DNA of 64,000 bases from CAWUKT01 sp964352215 (GTDB lineage Bacteria; Bacteroidota; Bacteroidia; J057; JADKCL01), in assembly GCA_964352215.1 (NCBI GenBank), contig CAYGRE010000022.1, positions 13,048 to 77,047 of the forward strand, given 5' to 3'. This document shows, piece after piece, positions 45,318 through 51,941 of the stretch. The translations under genes and the position numbers were made by a program. Position 1 is the stretch's first letter. Every line of letters starts with the position of its first letter. The notes below the pieces were generated by a model. The model was given only the letters and a program-made list of their open reading frames with translations. It did not search any database and had not been told where the DNA came from.

Positions 45318-46985
45318 TTATTCTTCGGAAGTGTCTTTTTTGTCCTCAGAGGTTTCAGCTTCGGTGCCATTTTCAGCGCCTTTATCATCACCCTCCACTC
45401 CCCCGGTTTCAACAATCGCAACCTCAGGACTCACTTGGCGCTTCAGACTTCCGGCTTCTCGAACCTTTGCCTCTTCTTCAGCTTTCTTTTCCGCTGCGGC
45501 TTTGGCTTCTGCTACTGCCTTCGCCTTTTCCTCCTGCCGCCGCCTTTCTCTTTCTTCCTCAATGGCCTGCCGGTTTTTCTCAGCCTCTATCTGTGCCAAT
45601 TTTGCCCGCTTCTCCTCCTCCTTCTTGGCTTTTTCTTGCTCCTTCCGCTCTTCCCGTTCTTTTTCTTTCTGAGCTTTCGCCGCTGCCTTTTCAGCTTTTA
45701 TTTTTTCCAGGAGGGCTTCCCTTTCTTTCCGCTTTTCCTCTTTGGCCTGTTCCTTTGCCGCGATCAAACTGGCACGTTGCTTTTCCCGCTCAGCTTTACG
45801 CTTGGTAATCTCCGCCTCCCGCTTCTTCTTGATCTCCTCTTTCCTCTTTTCTCTGGCCAACCGCGCCTCTTCCTGCTTTTTCTTCTTCTCTGACTTCAGC
45901 TTGTCGATGTCCCTTGACTTGGTGATGGGGCTGGATTTTGACCGCTTGTCTTTGGCCAACTTCCGATCAGCCGACTTAGGTATCTTTCCTTTTTTCACTT
46001 TTTCTTTTTTAGTGGGGGCTTCTTCTAAAGGTGCAGGTGCTTGCAGGATCGCGGCTTCCTCGGAGCGAATCACCTTAGGCAAGGCCGCAGCTTCTACAAA
46101 CCAATTCATCAGATCGCCGGATTGATCTGCCTGCCCCAGTGCTTCGGTCATCGCCCAAACCTGGAGTTGATCCTTGGGTTTGTCCCCATTGGCTTCCCGG
46201 TCCCGGCCCAATTCTTTGACCCGTTCGTCCGCCTGACTTGGAAATATCTCGGCAAATACCACTTTGGCTTTTTTCTCGAGCACCTCTTTTTCCAGCATCA
46301 TGGTTTCAAAAGGCCAGATATAGCTGTCTTTTTCCAGGGCTTTGTGGCAGCGCAGGTTCCAGACAACCGGAATGCCGGTCAGGCTTTGGCTCCCCACACT
46401 TCCGGCACCGTAGAGCTTCCAAACTTCCTGGGTTCCGCCGGTGGCACGGTCCGTATGGCGCAGACGTTGGATCGTTTTTCCATGGATATTGAGCTCGTCC
46501 ACCCCTTTCCAGGGACTCTTTGCACCAATATGCTCCAACTCCACTCCTTTGGCAACGCCCCAAAACGGGCCGCCTTCTTTGAATTTTGCATTGATCTTGT
46601 CTGCCAATTCGAAACGGTTGTTCTCGTTGAGCTCATCGTCTTCGAGGTGTTCGGACAGATATTCCCAGACACCCTTCCACTCTGCCTTACCGGTGAGGAC
46701 TTCAGCAAAGCCGGCGGGGTAGCCAAATGCGAAGTCGAAACCGACCAAAACGCGCTTTCCTTCCTTGAGGAGGTCTTTTAAGGTCGCTTCCAGGTGTTGG
46801 TAGGCACGTGCTCTTGTCCGGCAATAGGTCTGGGAAAAAGACAATTCTTCACCGAGCCGTTTGGCTTCACCGATCCAGATATTGTCCTTCTTCAGCTTGC
46901 CATCTTTGCGGTTTTGGGGGCCGGGCTCGTCCTTCGCGCTCCAGTCCACCATGATATAAGTATCGAAAAGGGTATTATTACTCAT
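45318..46985 (-). CDS. DUF429/RNase H-fold-like domain fused to K/E-rich coiled coil, 555 aa
   Basis: Residues 1-310 resemble the 'VDWSA' family (often mislabelled CbiG), with an RNase H-like fold: TYIMVDWSAK (D14), IWIGEAKR, VLVGFDFAFGYPAGF (D84), VVFAEIFPSQ (E246) and DQLQVWAMTEAL (D272); these acids could bind metal. Residues ~320-520 are a very long charged coiled coil (EKRKEEIKKKREAEITKRK), and the tail is acidic (TSEDKKDTSEE). No signal peptide. I know no experimentally proven function. It is the first gene of the three-gene minus-strand unit and starts 73 bp from the tRNA-Arg gene on the other strand. Family assignment is tentative. Confidence 0.65.
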   Translation of the reverse strand: MSNNTLFDTYIMVDWSAKDEPGPQNRKDGKLKKDNIWIGEAKRLGEELSFSQTYCRTRARAYQHLEATLKDLLKEGKRVLVGFDFAFGYPAGFAEVLTGKAEWKGVWEYLSEHLEDDELNENNRFELADKINAKFKEGGPFWGVAKGVELEHIGAKSPWKGVDELNIHGKTIQRLRHTDRATGGTQEVWKLYGAGSVGSQSLTGIPVVWNLRCHKALEKDSYIWPFETMMLEKEVLEKKAKVVFAEIFPSQADERVKELGRDREANGDKPKDQLQVWAMTEALGQADQSGDLMNWFVEAAALPKVIRSEEAAILQAPAPLEEAPTKKEKVKKGKIPKSADRKLAKDKRSKSSPITKSRDIDKLKSEKKKKQEEARLAREKRKEEIKKKREAEITKRKAEREKQRASLIAAKEQAKEEKRKEREALLEKIKAEKAAAKAQKEKEREERKEQEKAKKEEEKRAKLAQIEAEKNRQAIEEERERRRQEEKAKAVAEAKAAAEKKAEEEAKVREAGSLKRQVSPEVAIVETGGVEGDDKGAENGTEAETSEDKKDTSEE

Positions 46986-47058
46986 GATTGGGCCTTGAAA
47001 ATTAATGCAATGAATATACCTTTGTAATCTGAATAAAGTCGAATCTTTTCGATTTTCT

Positions 47059-47130
47059 GGTCCCGTAGTTCAATGGATAGAATAGGAGTTTCCTAAACTC
47101 TAGATGCAAGTTCGATTCTTGCCGGGACTA
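47059..47130 (+). tRNA. tRNA-Arg (anticodon CCT)
   Basis: This folds as a full cloverleaf: acceptor GGTCCCG / CGGGACT (with one G-U pair at 1-72), D stem GTTC/GAAT, anticodon stem GGAGT/ACTCT with loop TTCCTAA giving anticodon CCT (reads AGG, Arg), a 4-nt variable loop, and T stem GCAAG/CTTGC with loop TTCGATT. The discriminator is A. The next bases are CTT, so CCA is not encoded, while the copy at 50596-50650 is followed by CA to complete CCA. The 3' 54 bases belong to the left direct repeat of the inserted element. Confidence 0.93.
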
Positions 47131-47131
47131 C
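47077..47131 (+). repeat. attL-like direct repeat (3' part of tRNA-Arg)
   Basis: This 55-bp sequence, from the D arm to one base past the discriminator, is identical to 50596-50650. The identity stops exactly where the tRNA's 5' part (left side) and its native 3' flank (right side) begin, the classic footprint of site-specific integration at a tRNA 3' end. Confidence 0.88.
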
Positions 47132-47298
47132 TTCTAATATACAAATTGCCCAAACGTCTGTTTCAGAAATTGAAATAGGCGTTTGGCGTTTATGGAATTC
47201 CATCTAGACCGTGATGTATTGAAATATGAGATCGTCCAACAAATTCTTTGAAATTATACAAACCTAGGTCTGTGCGAGAAAAGTGATTTCAACATTAA

Positions 47299-48186
47299 TT
47301 ATAAGACCTCTATTGGCTGTATTTTTGTAAATTTCTCCTTCAATACAGAGGGCGTAAGGGAATCTAACCCAACATCCTTCAGCTCAAAAAAGTTAATTAG
47401 GAATACGTAGTTGTTTGGGAAGTTCGGGATACTAATCCCTGAATGGTAAACTGCTTCTAAGAACTTTTCCCTATCAAGTTTAAATATTGCCTTTCCTAAC
47501 TCAATATTATTGTCAAAGTGATCAAGAATTTCTTGGGAAAGAGGGGCGTTTTTAAGTCTGATCCTAAGCTTGTTTCTCAACAAAGCCTGCCACTTACGGT
47601 CTTTGTAATTTCGGAAGGCTAATTTATGAAATAAGTCTAGTAAGGAGGTGTCACTTGTCTCCAGTGTTGCATAAATGCCATTCAAGTGACGGGATAGGTC
47701 TTCCTGTCCTTCCCAGTCTTCCAAACATTTATACCGTAGATCATGTTCAATTTCATGCCATCCTTCAGAAAGAACAGATCTTATTTGAACTTCAAAGGTA
47801 GAATCGATCTTTTGCGAAATGGATGAATAGGAGTTATTAAATTCCTTCTCCCAATTGGTTGGAATTTTAAACACCATATTGGTTCTAACCGGACCAAAAT
47901 AATCTCCTTTAAGCATATCAATTTGTTTATTGTCGATAACAAAAGTGTCTTCAAGAATCTTTATAATAAATGGGATGTCATCAGAAAAATAGGTTGCAAT
48001 TCTTATTCCAATAAAATCCTGCAGTTTTTTACCGCTGCTTTCATAATCCTTTTTCCTTATTTTTTCCTTTGCAGCTTCAATACCCTTACACCTCGAAAAA
48101 ATCCTGTGTAAGATCCCAACTTTATTTAGACACTCCTCAATTTCGGAAACAATGTCCTTTTGGATGATTTTACCTATGTCATTCAT
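47299..48186 (-). CDS. RelA/SpoT-like nucleotide pyrophosphokinase-fold protein, 295 aa
   Basis: Residues ~25-155 match the RelA/SpoT synthetase domain: a K/R-rich ATP-site-like stretch (SRCKGIEAAKEKIRKK), D57 in QDFIGIRIATYFSDDI, E132 in FEVQIRSVLSEGWHEIEHDLRYK. No hydrolase (HD) domain precedes it, so it is of small-alarmone-synthetase type. Divergence: the G-loop, normally GY-R-S-x-H, reads FGPVRTNMVF, lacking the Tyr and His that stack on guanine; the substrate may not be GDP/GTP. Residues ~160-295 are a helical extension. Its ATG overlaps the NACHT gene by 8 bp. Relatives act as toxins (ToxSAS, CapRel) that pyrophosphorylate nucleotides or tRNA; that role here is inference. Confidence 0.82.
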   Translation of the reverse strand: MNDIGKIIQKDIVSEIEECLNKVGILHRIFSRCKGIEAAKEKIRKKDYESSGKKLQDFIGIRIATYFSDDIPFIIKILEDTFVIDNKQIDMLKGDYFGPVRTNMVFKIPTNWEKEFNNSYSSISQKIDSTFEVQIRSVLSEGWHEIEHDLRYKCLEDWEGQEDLSRHLNGIYATLETSDTSLLDLFHKLAFRNYKDRKWQALLRNKLRIRLKNAPLSQEILDHFDNNIELGKAIFKLDREKFLEAVYHSGISIPNFPNNYVFLINFFELKDVGLDSLTPSVLKEKFTKIQPIEVL

Positions 48187-50329
48187 TGGTTTTATTCTTA
48201 CGGTTGCAATAAACGATTCCGTCCATGGTCAGTTTTACTCCATTCCCTAGTTCTTGGAGAATCTTTTCATTAATCAGCCTTTGGATTTCTTTCAATATCT
48301 CTTTCTGGGGTAGGTGGTCTAGTTCATTTATGATATTCGAAATAGACTTCCATTTAGGTTTAATTCCTCCTACTTTGAACATCAATGGTAGGATTGTTTG
48401 TTCTAGATTTAATTTAGTCGATCTGGAGTTTTCTTCGAATTCTTCGAATTCATGTTTACCTGTCAGTTCATTCAGCCCTTCAGTCCCATGATTAATGCAC
48501 GCAAAGAAGGAAATACTGGATGAACTTAATTCTGAGTGATTACTTATCTCACAGTTAATGAACCTGGAATTTACTGCGCTACAATTGAAAAACACTGAAA
48601 AGTCCAAAACGCAATTCTTGAATTCACAATTAATGAAAACACATTTTTCGAACTTCGATTTTTTACCGAAAGCGACTTCATCAAAACTGAAAGAATCAAA
48701 TTGTTCCTCGGTAAAGGAATGAAGAATCTCCTCTTTTAAATAGGCATCAGAGGATAGTCTGAGGGGGCCTGAAAAATGGAACTTTTGATTTTCAAATACG
48801 GTCCACAAATGTGTTTTCTTAGTCGAATCCTGGAACCTCCATGCAGAAAGAGCGAGCTCAGCTTTAGACTCAGGGAAAGAAGAATAATCCAGTTGATAGT
48901 TATTACTGACTAGGTTTTCACCAATCAAAGTTCCAAAAATAAAATCGTTGAGAAAGCCGATTCGATCTGACCTGGTACCAACTCTATCTAATAGGGCATG
49001 GTTAGTCAGGGTATCGATCATCTCATCGATTGTCGGTTTATTGGACCCAGGGTATTGATCCAGGGATTGTTCTAATACCTTTAAATTGTACTCCTTGAAG
49101 AAATCCTTCAGAAAACCCCTTTCTTCAGAGTTAATATTATAATCGGTGAAAATCCCAGCCAGTTTTTGGAAAATAACTAATTGGTCTGCAGGCAAGATCG
49201 CCAAATTTTGTCTTTCCTGTTCACGGATTAGTATTGTGTTGAAATACTTCTGGATAATTCTCCCAGGATTTTGAATTAAATTTTTGAACTCCGCTAGGCT
49301 TGAGAACTTAAGAAGTGATAGCAATACGGGGTTTGAAATGTTCTTTATCAATCGGTTGTTTCTCACCACTTGGTCCAGCTTTTCACCATCTAGCCAATCT
49401 GAAATCTGGGGAGTATCAATTCCAATTCTAAAAACTTCAAATTCCTTAGGATAGGACTCTCTCCATTTTTCAAACTTTTCTCCAGAAAAAATCGCTGTCT
49501 TGCGCGATGTCAAAATTATTTTGGCGTTACCCTTCAGAAGCTCTCCGATGGTTGTAAGCATTGTCTCTATCTCATCAAACTCATTATCTAAATCTCCAGC
49601 ACCATCGGTTTCTTTGCTTAGCAGTTCATCAAAACCATCAATGATGAACGGGATTTTTCCAGAGTTGATATGATATCTGACCAGATCTGAATTTACAGTT
49701 CCTCTATACTCTTCATCGATTTCAGAAAGGAGAACGTGCTTAAAAATTCTTGCAGTTCTGTCTTTAGATAACTCAGCAAAAAGGGGTCTTTTACCCGGAT
49801 ACTTTTTTATCAAGTCTTTCAAAATCTCATAGGCAGTACAGGTTTTTCCAAATCCGGCAGCGGCTTCTATGATGATAAATCCAGGTCCCGACCGATTCAG
49901 TATTTTTAATACATCAGAGACCAAGTTGCCAGATTCTTGAAATGGAACTAAAGTCTTAACGGAATAGGGAGCCCTTACGTATTCATAGGTTGTTCCCTTT
50001 TCCAAGTGTCTTACTTGCTTTTCAGAAAAGCGCTTGTATCGATTTTCAATCCTTTTATACGAGCCTGCAATATTGAAAAAGCCATTGAAAAGCTCTTCCT
50101 TGATTGTCTGAATTCCCTTGAAGTCTCGGTTCTTACAAGCATACCCTAGCTGGGAATAATCGTTAAAGAATTGCTTGGCAAGTGAACCCCCTTTCAGGTT
50201 TACAATTTCTGCCCCATAATACATTCCCTGTTCCAATAGGTACACCCTTGCAGTAGGTTCGTCTTTTTCTTTTTTATAGCCATATAGGGAGTATAGCTTA
50301 TCAAGTTGCCTCAACTCTGATGGGTCCAT
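48179..50329 (-). CDS. NACHT-type STAND NTPase with pentapeptide-like C-terminal region, 716 aa
   Basis: The NTPase is complete: Walker A in EAAAGFGKT (K162, T163), Walker B and acidic pair in IPFIIDGFDELL (D231, D234, E235) as in NACHT domains, and sensor-1 IILTSRK (271-277). Residues 1-120 are a helical N-terminal region of unknown type. Residues ~300-540 look like the NACHT winged-helix/helical arm (RLIKNISNPVLLSLLKFSS, LTNHALLDRVG). About 555-630 resemble pentapeptide repeats (KFEKCVFINCEFKNCVLDFS), a possible sensor surface, followed by a winged-helix-like end. STAND NTPases oligomerise on ligand binding; the likely output is the overlapping RelA/SpoT-like protein. Confidence 0.85.
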   Translation of the reverse strand: MDPSELRQLDKLYSLYGYKKEKDEPTARVYLLEQGMYYGAEIVNLKGGSLAKQFFNDYSQLGYACKNRDFKGIQTIKEELFNGFFNIAGSYKRIENRYKRFSEKQVRHLEKGTTYEYVRAPYSVKTLVPFQESGNLVSDVLKILNRSGPGFIIIEAAAGFGKTCTAYEILKDLIKKYPGKRPLFAELSKDRTARIFKHVLLSEIDEEYRGTVNSDLVRYHINSGKIPFIIDGFDELLSKETDGAGDLDNEFDEIETMLTTIGELLKGNAKIILTSRKTAIFSGEKFEKWRESYPKEFEVFRIGIDTPQISDWLDGEKLDQVVRNNRLIKNISNPVLLSLLKFSSLAEFKNLIQNPGRIIQKYFNTILIREQERQNLAILPADQLVIFQKLAGIFTDYNINSEERGFLKDFFKEYNLKVLEQSLDQYPGSNKPTIDEMIDTLTNHALLDRVGTRSDRIGFLNDFIFGTLIGENLVSNNYQLDYSSFPESKAELALSAWRFQDSTKKTHLWTVFENQKFHFSGPLRLSSDAYLKEEILHSFTEEQFDSFSFDEVAFGKKSKFEKCVFINCEFKNCVLDFSVFFNCSAVNSRFINCEISNHSELSSSSISFFACINHGTEGLNELTGKHEFEEFEENSRSTKLNLEQTILPLMFKVGGIKPKWKSISNIINELDHLPQKEILKEIQRLINEKILQELGNGVKLTMDGIVYCNRKNKTNE

Positions 50330-50342
50330 AGGGATGTTTTAA

Positions 50343-50358
50343 AATTGTTGTAACAATT
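50343..50358 (-). promoter_or_regulatory. Inverted repeat in the leader of the NACHT gene
   Basis: AATTGTT-GT-AACAATT has perfect 7-bp arms with a 2-nt centre and lies 14-29 bp upstream of the NACHT start, downstream of the predicted promoter. This position suits an operator for a dimeric regulator or autoregulation. Confidence 0.4.
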
Positions 50359-50376
50359 GTCGTTATGAAGTTATTT

Positions 50377-50409
50377 CAAAAATATTGGAATTCCTTTGGA
50401 ACTAATCAA
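50377..50409 (-). promoter_or_regulatory. Candidate promoter of the NACHT-RelA/SpoT operon
   Basis: Read on the minus strand, TTG (50409-50407) is followed after 22 nt by TATTTTTG (50384-50377), fitting the Bacteroidota -33/-7 pattern TTG ... TAnnTTTG. Transcription would start about 40 bases before the ATG at 50329, leaving the inverted repeat at 50343-50358 in the leader. Confidence 0.5.
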
Positions 50410-50595
50410 TCTCATCAATTCCCTTGGTCAATATTATGTGAAGGCAAGTAATTCCATAGCGTTTATTTTTTTTCAATGAAAAGTTTGTTCCTTCATTGAA
50501 TAAGGTTACCAAGTCTCTTTTCTCAACTTCTTCGACCGAATCCTGGCCGGATTATTACTTCATTACTGTGGCATATCAGCAAGTTGATCTCTATA

Positions 50596-50650
50596 ATAGA
50601 ATAGGAGTTTCCTAAACTCTAGATGCAAGTTCGATTCTTGCCGGGACTAC
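50596..50650 (+). repeat. attR-like direct repeat (displaced tRNA-Arg 3' part)
   Basis: This copy is identical to 47077-47131 over 55 bp. It lacks the acceptor 5' strand and most of the D arm, so it is not a functional tRNA. Its next bases complete an encoded CCA after the discriminator A and lead into a terminator, so this is the original chromosomal 3' end of the tRNA gene. Confidence 0.88.
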
Positions 50651-50656
50651 CACATG

Positions 50657-50688
50657 AAACCGCACTGCATTTTTGCTCTGCGGTTTTT
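50657..50688 (+). terminator. Intrinsic terminator, originally of tRNA-Arg
   Basis: A perfect 8-bp stem AAACCGCA / TGCGGTTT with a 14-nt loop and a T5 tail starts 7 bp after the displaced tRNA 3' end. It is now 3.5 kb from the tRNA it used to serve. Confidence 0.75.
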
Positions 50689-50717
50689 CATTTTTAGCCT
50701 TGGCATTGTAAGGTTTT

Positions 50718-51008
50718 TCACCTCTCCGGGTCCTGTCGATTATCAACAACCGTAACAATCTCTATTTCACTTTCTTTGAGACGGTAGAAAAAGGATGTTT
50801 GCCTTGACACAACGCACCGTCTCAATTCGGGGAACTCTTCGACCAACTCACAACTCACCGGAAACTGGGAGATTTTCTCATTTGACTGGATCAACTTTGA
50901 CTGGAACTTATTCTTCGAACGAATTCCCCACTTTTCTTCTAAATATTCGAAAAGAGACTCCAACTTGAAAACGGCCATTGGTGAAAGAAAGACCCTCATC
51001 GACCTCAA
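50718..51008 (-). CDS. ParE/RelE-superfamily toxin, 96 aa
   Basis: Size and sequence fit ParE-type toxins: RVFLSPMAVFKLESLFEYLEEKWG, KFQSKLIQSNEKISQFPVSCEL, and the C-terminal core RRCVVSRQTSFFYRLKESEIEIVTVVDNRQDPER, where the YR-x-n-V-x-D-NRQ-P end is characteristic. ParE toxins poison gyrase, RelE toxins cut mRNA on the ribosome; which applies here cannot be told. Its ATG overlaps the stop of the antitoxin gene (ATGA), the usual coupling. Confidence 0.88.
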   Translation of the reverse strand: MRSMRVFLSPMAVFKLESLFEYLEEKWGIRSKNKFQSKLIQSNEKISQFPVSCELVEEFPELRRCVVSRQTSFFYRLKESEIEIVTVVDNRQDPER

Positions 51009-51223
51009 GAAACCCGATTCAGAAAATCATCAATAGAAATTCGCTCTCCATTGTTCAATTGAGAAAGCCCCAATCGAATCTCATTTCGTTCTTGTGCAGA
51101 AAGGGGCTGTGAATGATTTTCTATCGCCTCGGAAAGCATATCCTTGATACGAAGGATCAGTGAAGGGTCTTTGATATCAAGGATCAATTTTGCCAATTCT
51201 ATTTTTGCCGCCTGAACGTCCAT
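51005..51223 (-). CDS. Antitoxin of the ParE-like module, 72 aa
   Basis: This is a small all-helical protein (MDVQAAKIELAKLILDIKDPSLILRIKDML, ending NGERISIDDFLNRVS). Its place directly upstream of, and overlapping, a ParE-type toxin gene and its size identify it as the cognate antitoxin. The C-terminal ISIDDFLNRVS is typical of the segment that wraps the toxin. No clear DNA-binding HTH or ribbon is visible, so autoregulation is uncertain. Confidence 0.82.
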   Translation of the reverse strand: MDVQAAKIELAKLILDIKDPSLILRIKDMLSEAIENHSQPLSAQERNEIRLGLSQLNNGERISIDDFLNRVS

Positions 51224-51331
51224 GCGAATTTCTTTTCTTAAATATCCGAAATATAGAAGACTCTGTTTTCTTTTCTGGACGTGAAACCTGTCGCAATTGA
51301 AAACCTCTCCGCCACCATTGCTGATCCTGGA

Positions 51332-51868
51332 TCACCGCGTGATCCGCAAAGTTTCCATCACCCGGTCGCTAACCTTCACCTGTTCGTCAAAATCTTCAGG
51401 GGAGGTGGTGAAAATAAAGATATACCCATAACCATGCTTGACGAAATAGTAGTTTTTGACTTTGAAGGTTCTGCCAGCATAACGGTGTGTCACTATCATC
51501 CATTTAGAATCGTAGTCGCTGATCCTTTTTTCTCCTTCTGACAGGAATACTACGTCCAATAATCTCCGCCCAATATTGCGTTTACTGATTTTGAAATAGC
51601 TCCGCAAATTGTACAAGGGTATGCGCTCAGTTACCAGGGTAATATTCTCAAAAGTTGAATCTTTGCCAGTGGTGTCTTTGTTGGTAAACATCACCTGGAC
51701 ATCCTTTGCATAATCCTGGGTAATATCCCAGAATTCCGGAACCTGCAATTCAATGCCATACCCCCGATAATTGATCAGTTTCAAGGAATCCGAAGGGGTT
51801 GGAGCCGAAGTTTGTGACCACCCAAATTGGCAGCAACAGAGTATCAGGGAAATAATCAGAAAACGCAT
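51332..51868 (-). CDS. Secreted PsbP/DcrB-like protein, 178 aa
   Basis: The signal peptide MRFLIISLILCCCQFGWSQ is cleaved after WSQ. The mature part (YRGYGIELQVPEFWDITQDYAK, MFTNKDTTGKDSTFENITLVTERIP, YFVKHGYGYIFIFTTSPEDFDEQVKVSDRVMETLRI) has the pattern of PsbP/DcrB-like alpha-beta domains common in Bacteroidota periplasm: a polar strand, an aromatic-rich strand, and a final helix with F(D/E)...M..(T/S)(L/F). Molecular role unknown. It follows the POT transporter gene on the same strand with a 73-bp gap. Confidence 0.7.
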   Translation of the reverse strand: MRFLIISLILCCCQFGWSQTSAPTPSDSLKLINYRGYGIELQVPEFWDITQDYAKDVQVMFTNKDTTGKDSTFENITLVTERIPLYNLRSYFKISKRNIGRRLLDVVFLSEGEKRISDYDSKWMIVTHRYAGRTFKVKNYYFVKHGYGYIFIFTTSPEDFDEQVKVSDRVMETLRITR

Positions 51869-51941
51869 AGGACACTTGGAATATTTGTTGGGCCAAAGAT
51901 CGGGAAATCAAATTCTTTTCGCATAAAAATTCCGCAAGAGC

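Larger units (their letters stand above)
47077..50650. mobile_element. Integrated 3.5-kb element in tRNA-Arg carrying NACHT and RelA/SpoT-like genes
   Basis: It is bounded by 55-bp perfect direct repeats of the tRNA-Arg 3' end. It holds two overlapping minus-strand genes that are clearly AT-richer than the flanks. It contains no integrase, transposase or remnant of one, so it must have been mobilised in trans or have lost that gene. The native tRNA terminator lies beyond the right repeat at 50657-50688, showing that the element separated the tRNA from its original downstream sequence. Confidence 0.82.

Noticed and set aside
45331..46781. Plus-strand open frames antisense to the coiled-coil gene
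   Set aside because: They are Phe/Ser/Leu-rich reflections of the Lys/Glu-rich coiled coil on the other strand.
45318..46985. Annotation as CbiG cobalamin biosynthesis protein
   Set aside because: That label is attached to VDWSA-type proteins in databases, but no cobalamin genes are near and the domain looks RNase H-like.
50596..50650. A second tRNA-Arg gene
   Set aside because: It lacks the 5' acceptor strand and most of the D arm; it is only the displaced 3' part of the intact tRNA at 47059.
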